A stretch of 22,800 nucleotides of DNA, from positions 1 to 22,800 of the forward strand of contig QZKK01000031.1 of assembly GCA_003599475.1 (NCBI GenBank), given 5' to 3'. The DNA is from Desulfobacteraceae bacterium (GTDB lineage: Bacteria > Desulfobacterota > Desulfobacteria > Desulfobacterales > SURF-15). Of this stretch, positions 14,483 to 21,711 are shown piece after piece. How positions within the stretch are numbered: the first letter of the stretch is position 1; each line of letters starts with the position of its first letter. The translations under genes and the position numbers were made by a program. The notes below the pieces were generated by a model. That model saw nothing but the letters and a program-made list of their open reading frames with translations. It was not told the origin of the DNA and did not search any database.

Positions 14483-15672
14483 ATCGTCACGGGGTGAATG
14501 ATCCTATGGAAACCGTTTCTCTCTCCTCGAGCCTCTCACAGGTGATGCCCTCTCGCATTCGGCAACTTGCCGACGTTGCCTTCGGAATGGAAAACGTGCT
14601 TCGGCTTCACTTCGGAGAATCCGATATGCCGACGCCGCAGTTCATCAAAGATGCTGCGGTTGAAGCCCTCAAAGAGGGCTATACCTACTATACGGAAAAT
14701 GCCGGATTGCCCGGTCTAAGAGAAGCCGTTGCGGAGAAATACCGTCAACTCCATGGGGTGAAGCTGAATCCGGGAACGGAGATCGTGATTACCGCATCCG
14801 GCGTTCAGGCGCTCAATGTCGCCATCCGCTGCGTCATCGACCCCGGTCAGGAAGCGATCGTTCTTACTCCCAACTGGCCTAATGCAACGGCGATTGTAAG
14901 TCTCTACGGCGGAATTCCAAGGGAGATCACCTTTCGCCCCATGCGGGAGCGCTTTACGATTGATTTCGAGGCCCTGGAAAATCAATTGAGTCCGAAAACC
15001 CGGCTGCTGATCTATGCATCTCCGTCGAATCCTCTGGGCTGGGTCGCGTCTGTGGATGAGCAGACCGCTTTGCTCGAATTCTGCCGGCGCCACGGCCTAT
15101 GGTTGCTCGCCGATGAAGTATACGAGCGCATCTACTATTCGGGTACGGTCGCTCCTTCGATCCTCCGGCTGTGCAGCCGAAGCGATGCCGTCATCAGCAT
15201 CCAGTCTTTTTCGAAAAGCTACTGTATGACCGGTTGGCGACTCGGGTGGTTGGTCGCCCGGGAGGATCTCGCAAAAAAGGCGGCTCAGCTAAATGAATTT
15301 ATCGTTTCCCATGCCCCCTCGATGGTCCAGCGTGCCGGCCAAATCGCCCTCGAGCAGGGGGATCGACAGATCGATTCCATGGTACAGGAGATCAGAGACC
15401 GTGTCTCTTTCTGCTACAACACGCTTCTTTCCGTAAAAAGCCTTAAACTGCCGAAACCCGAGGGCGCATTTTACCTTTTTCCCAAAATCGACGGGGTGAC
15501 GGATTCCTTTTCCTTTGCCCTTTCGCTCCTTAAGGAAACCCGGGTTTCCCTGGCGCCCGGGGTTGCATTCGGAAAAGGGGGAGAGGGATCCGTTCGAGTC
15601 TGCTGCGCAGCCGACCGCTCCATTTTGGAACCCGCCATGGAAAGAATGACACGGTTTCTGGATCGAATATAG
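14479..15672 (+). CDS. Class I/II PLP-dependent aminotransferase (AspC-like)
   Basis: A fold-type I aminotransferase of 397 aa. Landmarks are the substrate-side LRLHFGESDMPTPQFI, YTYYTENAGLPGLREAV, SPSNPLGWV (the Asn loop), LADEVYERIYYSG, the PLP lysine in SFSKSYCMTGWRLGW (Lys246) and the carboxylate arginine near the C-terminus (VRVCCA). The ATG overlaps the nitroreductase stop as ATGA; a second in-frame Met lies nine residues in. Relatives include aspartate aminotransferase and related aromatic or alanine aminotransferases; I cannot choose among them. No recognisable terminator follows. Confidence 0.9.
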   Translation: MNRHGVNDPMETVSLSSSLSQVMPSRIRQLADVAFGMENVLRLHFGESDMPTPQFIKDAAVEALKEGYTYYTENAGLPGLREAVAEKYRQLHGVKLNPGTEIVITASGVQALNVAIRCVIDPGQEAIVLTPNWPNATAIVSLYGGIPREITFRPMRERFTIDFEALENQLSPKTRLLIYASPSNPLGWVASVDEQTALLEFCRRHGLWLLADEVYERIYYSGTVAPSILRLCSRSDAVISIQSFSKSYCMTGWRLGWLVAREDLAKKAAQLNEFIVSHAPSMVQRAGQIALEQGDRQIDSMVQEIRDRVSFCYNTLLSVKSLKLPKPEGAFYLFPKIDGVTDSFSFALSLLKETRVSLAPGVAFGKGGEGSVRVCCAADRSILEPAMERMTRFLDRI

Positions 15673-15888
15673 AAGGTTGCGCGCTGCAGGTTACGGATGC
15701 GTGGAATTTCCGGGACATCGACTGCATTCGGATTCCCTACCCGATTAATTTTCGGCACGATTAATTTTCGGCCCTTGCGCTTTGGTCGTTTTTTGATTAG
15801 CATAAACACTTTTGATCAACAAATGGGTTAAAGTTGCGTTTCAACCCCGCAACATGCAACCCGCAACTGAATACGACAGGAGGATCCG
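15673..15888 (+). other. Intergenic region before the bTHX gene
   Basis: 216 bp without a credible gene. It contains a short tandem duplication, CGATTAATTTTCGG at 15742..15755 and again at 15758..15771 (16-bp period), and a C/A-rich stretch with repeated GCAAC. No clear terminator or ideal promoter was seen. Confidence 0.5.
15742..15771. repeat. Tandem duplication, 16-bp period
   Basis: Two identical 14-bp copies of CGATTAATTTTCGG are separated by the dinucleotide CA, giving a 16-bp period. The copies are intergenic, between the aminotransferase and bTHX genes. Confidence 0.8.
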
Positions 15889-15993
15889 ATGGGTAAAGGT
15901 GATCGACGGACGAAGCGCGGTAAAATCTGGAGAGGCACAACAGGCAACTCGCGGTCTAAAAAGAGAAAGAAAGAGAACGAAAAGGAAAAGTAG
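15889..15993 (+). CDS. Ribosomal protein bTHX (S31/Thx family), 34 aa
   Basis: A very small basic protein with the family signature MGKGDRRTKRGKIWRG, followed by TTGNSRSKKRKK and a lysine- and glutamate-rich tail. bTHX is a small accessory protein of the 30S ribosomal head, where it fills a gap among rRNA helices. The ribosome-binding site AGGAGG lies 5 nt before the ATG. The length and the MGKGD-K-RGKI opening match the known Thx proteins well. It is easily missed because it is only 35 codons including the stop. It lies 30 bp upstream of the methyltransferase gene and they are probably co-transcribed. Confidence 0.92.
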   Translation: MGKGDRRTKRGKIWRGTTGNSRSKKRKKENEKEK

Positions 15994-16023
15994 CCCGACG
16001 ATTTTATCATCTTATAATACAGC

Positions 16024-16749
16024 ATGGATTCGTTTTCTCTGGAATCTTTCCATCGGCAATACGAAACCGATACCGTTGAAATGACGATCGGGGGAAGGCG
16101 TTTTCGACTGTTGACCCCCAAATCGATCGATCCGTTTATCGACCCGAACGATCTCCTGAGGGGATTTCCCCTATGGGCAAAAATCTGGGAGGCTTCCTGG
16201 GTGCTGGCGGATTATCTTTCCGGCATACCCCCGGACAGCCAACGATCGCTTCTCGAAATCGGAGGAGGCCTCGGGTTGGTGGGAATCGTCGCTGCTTCTT
16301 TCGGACATCGGATGACAACGACCGAAAACAACCCCGATGCGCTCCAGTTTGCACGGGCAAATGCAGCCCTCAACGGGTGCTCGTCCCTGCGGATCGTTCC
16401 ACTGGACTGGCATTTGCCGATACGCGACAATCGTGATGATGCTCCGCATCCAGGCGGAAGCGACGCCCGGGAGTGCAACACTGGCGATGAACGAGGCTAC
16501 GATTTGATCGTCGGCTCTGAGGTCATCTATCATCAACGGGATTTCGAACCTCTGGAGAACCTCTTCCATAATCAGTTAAAGCCCGGAGGAGAGATCATCA
16601 TCGCAGCGGCCATGCGGCAGATTTTCGCTGATTTCTTGAAGAAAATGCAGAAAAGGTTTCGCATCTCCGCCACGCGAAAAGTACTCCGGTCCGCCGGTGA
16701 AGAAGAGACACGGATCGCATTCTGCCGGATGTCTCCCGGATGTCACTAA
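16024..16749 (+). CDS. Class I SAM-dependent methyltransferase, METTL/MTF16-like
   Basis: Predicted S-adenosylmethionine methyltransferase, 241 aa. SAM motif I is LLEIGGGLGLVGIVAA (about 77-91) with the acidic ribose-binding Glu101 (TTTENNPDAL). FPLWAKIWEASWVLADYL (about 49-65) before motif I is the N-terminal pattern of the protein-lysine methyltransferase-like family 16, and YDLIVGSEVIYH matches the post-II acidic region. Family members often modify protein lysines or other protein groups. Its place 30 bp after a lysine-rich ribosomal protein gene makes that protein a tempting but unproven substrate. The start follows the stretch TTATAATACAGC, with no clear ribosome-binding site, so translation may depend on coupling or on a nearby start. 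Confidence 0.85.
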   Translation: MDSFSLESFHRQYETDTVEMTIGGRRFRLLTPKSIDPFIDPNDLLRGFPLWAKIWEASWVLADYLSGIPPDSQRSLLEIGGGLGLVGIVAASFGHRMTTTENNPDALQFARANAALNGCSSLRIVPLDWHLPIRDNRDDAPHPGGSDARECNTGDERGYDLIVGSEVIYHQRDFEPLENLFHNQLKPGGEIIIAAAMRQIFADFLKKMQKRFRISATRKVLRSAGEEETRIAFCRMSPGCH

Positions 16750-16817
16750 GATGTCCCGTTAGTTCACGGACGTTTCATGTTGTATTCCGGATGCGGCCGC
16801 CCCTGAACACTCGCAGT

Positions 16818-18797
16818 TTACTCCGCAAGGCACCGGAAACTCAGGATGTTGGCGCTGTAATCGACCGGAAACGAAAAACGGGAAGACAGCCGAATGCGGT
16901 GTTCGGAAATCCAGCTTCCACCCTTTGCGATGTAATGCTCCTCCCCCCCTTGACCGGAAAGGCGATCGATTGTCCATTCGAGAGTATTTCCCAAGAGGTC
17001 TTCCAGGCCCAACTCGTTTTCCGCTTCCTGAAAATGATCGACGGCAATCGTATCCGACACTTCGCTTTCTGCAGTGTTGCATCTGTTCTCGATCCAGTCG
17101 TTTCCCCACGGATAGATGTATCCGCTTGCGCCTCTTGCCGCAGCTTCCCATTCGAACTCGGTGGGCAGCCGTTTGCCTACCCAGGATGCAAATGCCAAAG
17201 CATCTTTGATGCTGACCTGAACCACGGGATGGTTCCGCTTCAGATGGAGAGTACTCCCCGGGCCCGAGGGTTGATACCAGAATGCTCCGTCCCGGCGGTC
17301 CTGCCGGATGCCGGAATTCCACCGATAACCGGTCTTGCCGGTTCGGTGATTCTTGATCCTATGGTATCGGCCCTGATAGACGATTCCATACCCCTTTTTC
17401 TCTGCGGTCGTTTTATAGCCGGTATGATCGATGAAGATTTCGAAGAGGGCATTTGTTACGGGATATTTTCCGAGGTGAAAACCGGATATGCGGCCGTCTC
17501 GGCAGCCGGTGCGATATTCGCCTTTCGGAACATAAAGATACTGGTTATAATGCCTTTCCACGACGCCGAGGTAATCGTTGAACCGGTCGGAAAGAAGTTT
17601 TTTCCTTTCGGCATCCGGAATCGTCGTGTCCTGGATCAGATCATCTTCCGGGAACAGGTCGACGGCGGACTCAAACCCTTCAAAATCAGGCAGTTCCGCC
17701 ATCTCGGCAGTTTGTTCCGGAGGATCTTCCAGCGCCTCATCCGCATCCAAAACCTCGACAAGCTCGGTCGCTTCCTCCACTTCTTCAACATCGTCGGTTT
17801 CTTCTTCGATCTCCTCCGGCTTCAGTTGATCTTCATCGATTTCCTCGATTTCACCCCCGTCGGCTGCGTCTTCCGGTATCGGCTCCATATTTTCCGATTC
17901 ATCCACGACCTCCACCACCTCGACAACCTCCGAATCGTTCTCTGATTTTTCGCTGTCCGTCGAAGGATCGGATTGTTCAATTTGATCGCTCGCCGGATCA
18001 TCCGCCTGATCGCCGGCCGATTCAAAATCCTCATCTTCATCGGATTCAATTTCCTCGAACTCGTCATCATCGATTTCCTCGAGTTCGCCCTCATCGGAAA
18101 TCGGGTCCGATTGCTCTTCGATAACGACCGTGCCGACGGCCCGGCTATCGGTTTCCGCCTTTTCAGAAAGAATCCTGACCAACTCCGCGATTCTGTCCTG
18201 CTCACCCTGGAGGTCGGTGGTTGAGATTCGTGAAATCAAATCGCCTAAGAGAGTCAGCATCTCAGGGATTTTTTGGGCCGGCAGCGGACGATTCGAGCCG
18301 AGCGCTTCGATGATCGTATCGAGAAACCCGAGAACATCGGTATTTGGAATTCTGGCTAGAAATTCTCCGAATCTCTTGGATATCTCAAGGATCTCTTCGA
18401 CGGAAAGCGAACCTGCGGTATTGAAAGCGCGGGAAAACGAACCGATAAAGCTGTCTTTCGCTTCATCGGACATGACGAAGGTAAAATCCGGACCAACAAT
18501 GATTCCTTCCGGGTTCGATCCGTTTTTAAACCCTCTCAGCAGATCGCCGTTTACCGCCGATCGGATGCTGTTTAGGTTCTTGAGCCTTCCCTGCACCGAA
18601 TCCGGATGAGATCCCGTGCTCCAAAGCGCCGCAGCCAATTGTTCATAGCGCATAGGCCCCGGAACATGGATCGCAGCTTCGGTGTAACGGTTTCGAACGG
18701 CATGGATCAACTTGTATTTCAAGCTGTGGGCGTTTTTATACTTCAGGCCGCCGATCGCTTTATCGATGCCGTCCAGCGATATGGAATTTTCGTGCAT
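16818..18797 (-). CDS. Multidomain protein with acidic linker and C-terminal FGE/SUMF1-like domain
   Basis: A 659-aa protein in three parts. Residues 1 to about 225 are mainly helical with no family I recognise. Residues 227-395 form a highly acidic, low-complexity linker with repeated EEI, DED and VVEVV elements. Residues about 419-659 are a formylglycine-generating-enzyme (SUMF1) domain: YVPKGEYRTG, VTNALFEIFIDHTGY, HPVVQVSIKDALAFASWVGK, RLPTEFEWEAAARG, YIYPWGNDW, GNTLEWT, AKGGSWISEHR and FRCLAE. The paired active-site cysteines expected after GGS are absent, so sulfatase-activating activity is unlikely and the domain is probably a binding module. No signal peptide is visible. An in-frame start at 19019 would extend into the ParA gene; the 18797 ATG has AGGA upstream and avoids this. 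The gene is divergent from parA. Confidence 0.85.
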   Translation of the reverse strand: MHENSISLDGIDKAIGGLKYKNAHSLKYKLIHAVRNRYTEAAIHVPGPMRYEQLAAALWSTGSHPDSVQGRLKNLNSIRSAVNGDLLRGFKNGSNPEGIIVGPDFTFVMSDEAKDSFIGSFSRAFNTAGSLSVEEILEISKRFGEFLARIPNTDVLGFLDTIIEALGSNRPLPAQKIPEMLTLLGDLISRISTTDLQGEQDRIAELVRILSEKAETDSRAVGTVVIEEQSDPISDEGELEEIDDDEFEEIESDEDEDFESAGDQADDPASDQIEQSDPSTDSEKSENDSEVVEVVEVVDESENMEPIPEDAADGGEIEEIDEDQLKPEEIEEETDDVEEVEEATELVEVLDADEALEDPPEQTAEMAELPDFEGFESAVDLFPEDDLIQDTTIPDAERKKLLSDRFNDYLGVVERHYNQYLYVPKGEYRTGCRDGRISGFHLGKYPVTNALFEIFIDHTGYKTTAEKKGYGIVYQGRYHRIKNHRTGKTGYRWNSGIRQDRRDGAFWYQPSGPGSTLHLKRNHPVVQVSIKDALAFASWVGKRLPTEFEWEAAARGASGYIYPWGNDWIENRCNTAESEVSDTIAVDHFQEAENELGLEDLLGNTLEWTIDRLSGQGGEEHYIAKGGSWISEHRIRLSSRFSFPVDYSANILSFRCLAE

Positions 18798-18810
18798 GGC
18801 AGATTCCTGA

Positions 18811-18831
18811 GAATGTCCACATTGGACATTC
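18811..18831. promoter_or_regulatory. Perfect inverted repeat in the divergent FGE/parA promoter gap
   Basis: GAATGTCC-ACATT-GGACATTC is an 8-bp perfect inverted repeat with a 5-nt centre, a dyad spacing typical of a dimeric repressor site. It lies 14 bp upstream of the FGE-protein ATG and 45 bp upstream of the parA ATG, so one bound protein could control both. Autoregulation by the ParA-type protein is possible, as seen for some plasmid ParA proteins, but nothing here proves it. Confidence 0.5.
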
Positions 18832-18875
18832 CTTTCCGTCTTTTCAAGCCCGTTTTTTTGTGCTAAAAACCCGCC

Positions 18876-19661
18876 ATGTCGCACATCATCTGTGTTTCCA
18901 GCCAAAAAGGCGGGACGGGAAAGACGACAACCGCCGTCAACCTTGCGGCCGCTCTTGCACTGTTTGAAAAACGGACCCTTCTGGTCGATTGTGACCCTTT
19001 GGGCACGGCGACGACTCATTTAGGTATCGACAAAAGACGTCTTTCGCTTGATCTTTTCGACGTGCTGACCGGATCGGCGGCTGTAAAAAACGCGTTGGTG
19101 AAGACGGACTTGGCCTTTTTGCAGGCGCTGCCGGCAAGATTCAGGTTGATCAAGGCGGAAACCGCCCTGTCCTCGACACCCAAAAAGGAACAGGTCCTTC
19201 GTCTTCTTCTGGTTGATTGTCGCGAGGCGTTCGACTACATCATCGTGGATTCCCCGGCGTCCTTCGGATATCTCAACCTTTGCGCCATGGCCTCCGCCGA
19301 CTGGTTGATCATCCCGTTTCAATTTCATCTCGATGCGTTCGAAGGTCTCGGATACCTTTTGCGAATCGTACATCAAGTCCGGAAAAAACTGGGATCGAAG
19401 CTCAAGGTGGCAGGGATTCTTTTCACGATGTGCCATGATTCCGAGCCGTTTCAAAGGGAGATCTCCAAGAAGGTCCTCTCCCATTTGAAAGAGAATATCT
19501 TCTCTACATGCATCCCGTGGGACAATCGATTGCATGAGGACACGGATCGCGGGAAACCGTTGCTCCTCCAGGATGCCACTTCGAAATCAGCCAGAGCCCA
19601 CATGCGGCTTGCGGTTGAAATCATGCAATTACTTAAAGCCCAAGGGGCTGTTGGTCGATAA
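18876..19661 (+). CDS. ParA/Soj-type ATPase
   Basis: A 261-aa P-loop ATPase of the ParA/MinD superfamily, which positions DNA or protein cargo through ATP-dependent dimerisation. The deviant Walker A is KGGTGKTT (11-18) with the signature lysine Lys11, followed by LLVDCDPLGTAT (35-46) and Walker B YIIVDSPASFGYL. No C-terminal amphipathic membrane-targeting helix of the MinD kind is evident. It begins a plus-strand set with the 146-aa protein and the zinc-ribbon protein. No ParB-like partner or parS-like repeat is visible, so chromosome or plasmid partition is less likely than positioning of another cargo. No good ribosome-binding site precedes the ATG, but no alternative in-frame start upstream escapes a stop codon. 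Confidence 0.93.
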   Translation: MSHIICVSSQKGGTGKTTTAVNLAAALALFEKRTLLVDCDPLGTATTHLGIDKRRLSLDLFDVLTGSAAVKNALVKTDLAFLQALPARFRLIKAETALSSTPKKEQVLRLLLVDCREAFDYIIVDSPASFGYLNLCAMASADWLIIPFQFHLDAFEGLGYLLRIVHQVRKKLGSKLKVAGILFTMCHDSEPFQREISKKVLSHLKENIFSTCIPWDNRLHEDTDRGKPLLLQDATSKSARAHMRLAVEIMQLLKAQGAVGR

Positions 19662-19688
19662 ATGAATAAGCAAACGAGGGGGTTTGGA

Positions 19689-20129
19689 ATGAAACTGACC
19701 GATTCTGAAATCATCAAATCCGGAGAGCGGGAACTGATCGATACCATCATCGGTGACCTCGACTGGAGCGCAATCGAAAAAATTTTCAAAGACCGCCATC
19801 AACTGCAGATCCGGGATGATGTGGAGTACCGTTGCGGTGACCTTGTGGTCAACAACGGGCAGGTCGCCTACCACCTGGAGTTTGACGTCAAGGTCCGGTT
19901 ATCGATTCTGCTCGATCGCTCAGGGAATTACCTGTCCCTGGCGGTTCAAAGCGCCGGACCGGAAGAAGACCCTAGTGAGAAGGATTCGACCTCGATGACC
20001 GATTCGGATCTTGAGTTGGAGCAAGCCGGCATCGGTTCTTCTGTCGATCCCTGCAAACCGGCGACTGAGAACATCTCGCAAATGGCCGATCAGATCGCCG
20101 AAATGCTTTCCGAGATCAACGACGATTGA
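19689..20129 (+). CDS. Uncharacterised 146-aa protein of the parA set
   Basis: I do not recognise this protein. Residues 1 to about 90 look like a compact alpha/beta domain (MKLTDSEIIKSGERELIDTI, then YRCGDLVVNNGQVAYHLEFDVKVRLSILLDRSGNYLSL). The rest is polar and acidic, ending in a short predicted helix (ISQMADQIAEMLSEINDD). An ATG directly after the parA stop (19662) would add nine residues, but the 19689 start has a much better ribosome-binding site (GAGGGGG). It lies 27 bp after parA and 37 bp before the zinc-ribbon gene. In ParA systems a small protein in this place often links the ATPase to its cargo, and that is the working guess. Confidence 0.7.
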   Translation: MKLTDSEIIKSGERELIDTIIGDLDWSAIEKIFKDRHQLQIRDDVEYRCGDLVVNNGQVAYHLEFDVKVRLSILLDRSGNYLSLAVQSAGPEEDPSEKDSTSMTDSDLELEQAGIGSSVDPCKPATENISQMADQIAEMLSEINDD

Positions 20130-20166
20130 TCCGGCATGACCTCCACATGATCGAGACCTCTGAAAA

Positions 20167-21711
20167 ATGAATTCCGAATCGATTCGAACGCGCTTCGACG
20201 AAATTCTGAGAGACAACATCCGGCGCTTGCTGGATACGATGCCTGAGGCCGCCTCGTTGCCGTTCGATATCGTAACGATCACCAGCCTGATATTGCTTGT
20301 CGAAAAGGAAAAGGAGGTCAAGGCAGACTCTGCCAAAGAAAGCTCCGATCGATATTCGGAAAGCACTCTCCTTGAAGATCTAACAGAAACCGGGCTGAGT
20401 ATCGATGAATATTCCAGGACCTCTGTGCGAAACCTCCAGGGGATGGGATTTTTATCAACCGGTGCAGGCGGGCGCTTTGTACCGCGCGAATCGACCGCGA
20501 AACTGGTCGCCGTTCTCGACAACCTGTTTCCGGGGATGCCAGGGATGAACCTTGTCGCCTACTTTCTGCAGACCCTGGACGAAGCCGTAAGCGGCAGAAA
20601 AGAGGTCGATCAGGCGGCACGGCAATTCGAACAAACGCTCATCAGTCGTGGGGTTCCCTTATCGAAGTCAAACCCGCCGCGGGAAAAGGCGAGTGGAACG
20701 GCAAACGGGTCCAAACCGACGGAAAAGGTCGATTTCAGCCGCCGCATCTCCAATCGGACCTCCAATCTGGAACGGCTGAGGAAAATACGATCCAATCCAA
20801 GCAGCCGGTCTGCGGAAGTGACCTCCGTAAGGCCTCTGACCGGCTTTCAAAAACTGGAAGTCGTTTCTCTGTTTCCGTCAGGGGCCTCTTTCCCCGATGC
20901 CTGCAAAGAAGGGGTGCAACCCCCTACTGCGCAACCGCACGATATCGGAGACAGTCAAAAAGATCAAATCGATCGAATCGATGACGGGGAACGATCCCTT
21001 CCGCTTAGCGGCTCGGCGCCTTCGGACGAAATTTCCGGTCCGAAGGCGAGCGAAGGTGCAAATTCAGAAGCTGTGGCCGAAGAAAGCCCTCCATTCGAAG
21101 GCGGCGATTCCCTCCTGCCCGAACCGGATGAGAGTCCTGCCGGCCGACCGGACCGCCTCGATGTAACGGGGGGAGAGGCGGAAACCATCACCCGGGCGGC
21201 AGCCCCGGATGCTTCGGCGGAAGATCGTCCAATGCCAATGCCGCTTGAAGCCGAGCCGGAAGGCATCGCCGACGATGAAAAGATCCAATCGGAAGCCTTG
21301 GAGGCAGATCCCGTCGCCAAAGAGGAGATGATCGATTTACATGTAAAGCAGTTCCAGCAGGCTCTTGCAATGACATGTCCCCTGTGCAGGGAGGGGCTCA
21401 TTCACCCATCGAAAACGGATAAGGGAAAGACCTATTATTCGTGCGAAAACAGAGACTGCAATTTCATCAGTTGGGGCAAACCGTATCATTTCAGCTGCCC
21501 CTACTGTCGGAACCCTTTCCTGATAGAGTACAGCAGCCAGGACGGGGGCACCGGGCTGAAATGCCCGAAAGCCACGTGCAATTACCGCCAGGAGCATCTG
21601 AACAGCCCGTCTTCCGAAACAGCACCATCGATGACTTTCCCGGTGCCGGGAAATGCTCCCCAAAAGGGGAAAATGCTGGTCAGAAAGCGGCTGGTTCGAA
21701 GAAAGCGCTGA
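20167..21711 (+). CDS. Zinc-ribbon protein with N-terminal helical domain and disordered middle
   Basis: A 514-aa protein of unknown role. Residues 1 to about 150 are helical and could include a winged-helix-like fold (LPFDIVTITSLILLVEKEK, YSRTSVRNLQGMGFLSTGAGGRFVPRE). Residues about 160-395 are rich in Pro, Ser, Glu and Asp and probably disordered. Residues 404-471 hold two zinc ribbons of the topoisomerase C4 type with the same spacing: Cys404/407/426/431 and Cys444/447/466/471 (CX2CX18CX4C twice). The C-terminus is very basic (KGKMLVRKRLVRRKR), suggesting nucleic-acid or acidic-protein contact. It is the last gene of the parA set. Its stop codon lies directly against the stop codon of the opposing formyltransferase gene. 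Confidence 0.8.
   Translation: MNSESIRTRFDEILRDNIRRLLDTMPEAASLPFDIVTITSLILLVEKEKEVKADSAKESSDRYSESTLLEDLTETGLSIDEYSRTSVRNLQGMGFLSTGAGGRFVPRESTAKLVAVLDNLFPGMPGMNLVAYFLQTLDEAVSGRKEVDQAARQFEQTLISRGVPLSKSNPPREKASGTANGSKPTEKVDFSRRISNRTSNLERLRKIRSNPSSRSAEVTSVRPLTGFQKLEVVSLFPSGASFPDACKEGVQPPTAQPHDIGDSQKDQIDRIDDGERSLPLSGSAPSDEISGPKASEGANSEAVAEESPPFEGGDSLLPEPDESPAGRPDRLDVTGGEAETITRAAAPDASAEDRPMPMPLEAEPEGIADDEKIQSEALEADPVAKEEMIDLHVKQFQQALAMTCPLCREGLIHPSKTDKGKTYYSCENRDCNFISWGKPYHFSCPYCRNPFLIEYSSQDGGTGLKCPKATCNYRQEHLNSPSSETAPSMTFPVPGNAPQKGKMLVRKRLVRRKR

Noticed and set aside
16821..16920. Possible diversity-generating retroelement target (FGE-type fold at a C-terminus)
   Set aside because: No reverse transcriptase or template repeat is visible in the window, and the C-terminal codons are not enriched in adenine-rich AAY codons.
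17578..17829. Serine-rich open frame on the plus strand opposite the FGE-domain gene
   Set aside because: It is the complement of the Glu/Asp repeat codons of the acidic linker, and has no ribosome-binding site.
18876..19661. Plasmid or chromosome partition locus
   Set aside because: No ParB-like gene and no parS-like repeat array accompany the ParA-type gene.
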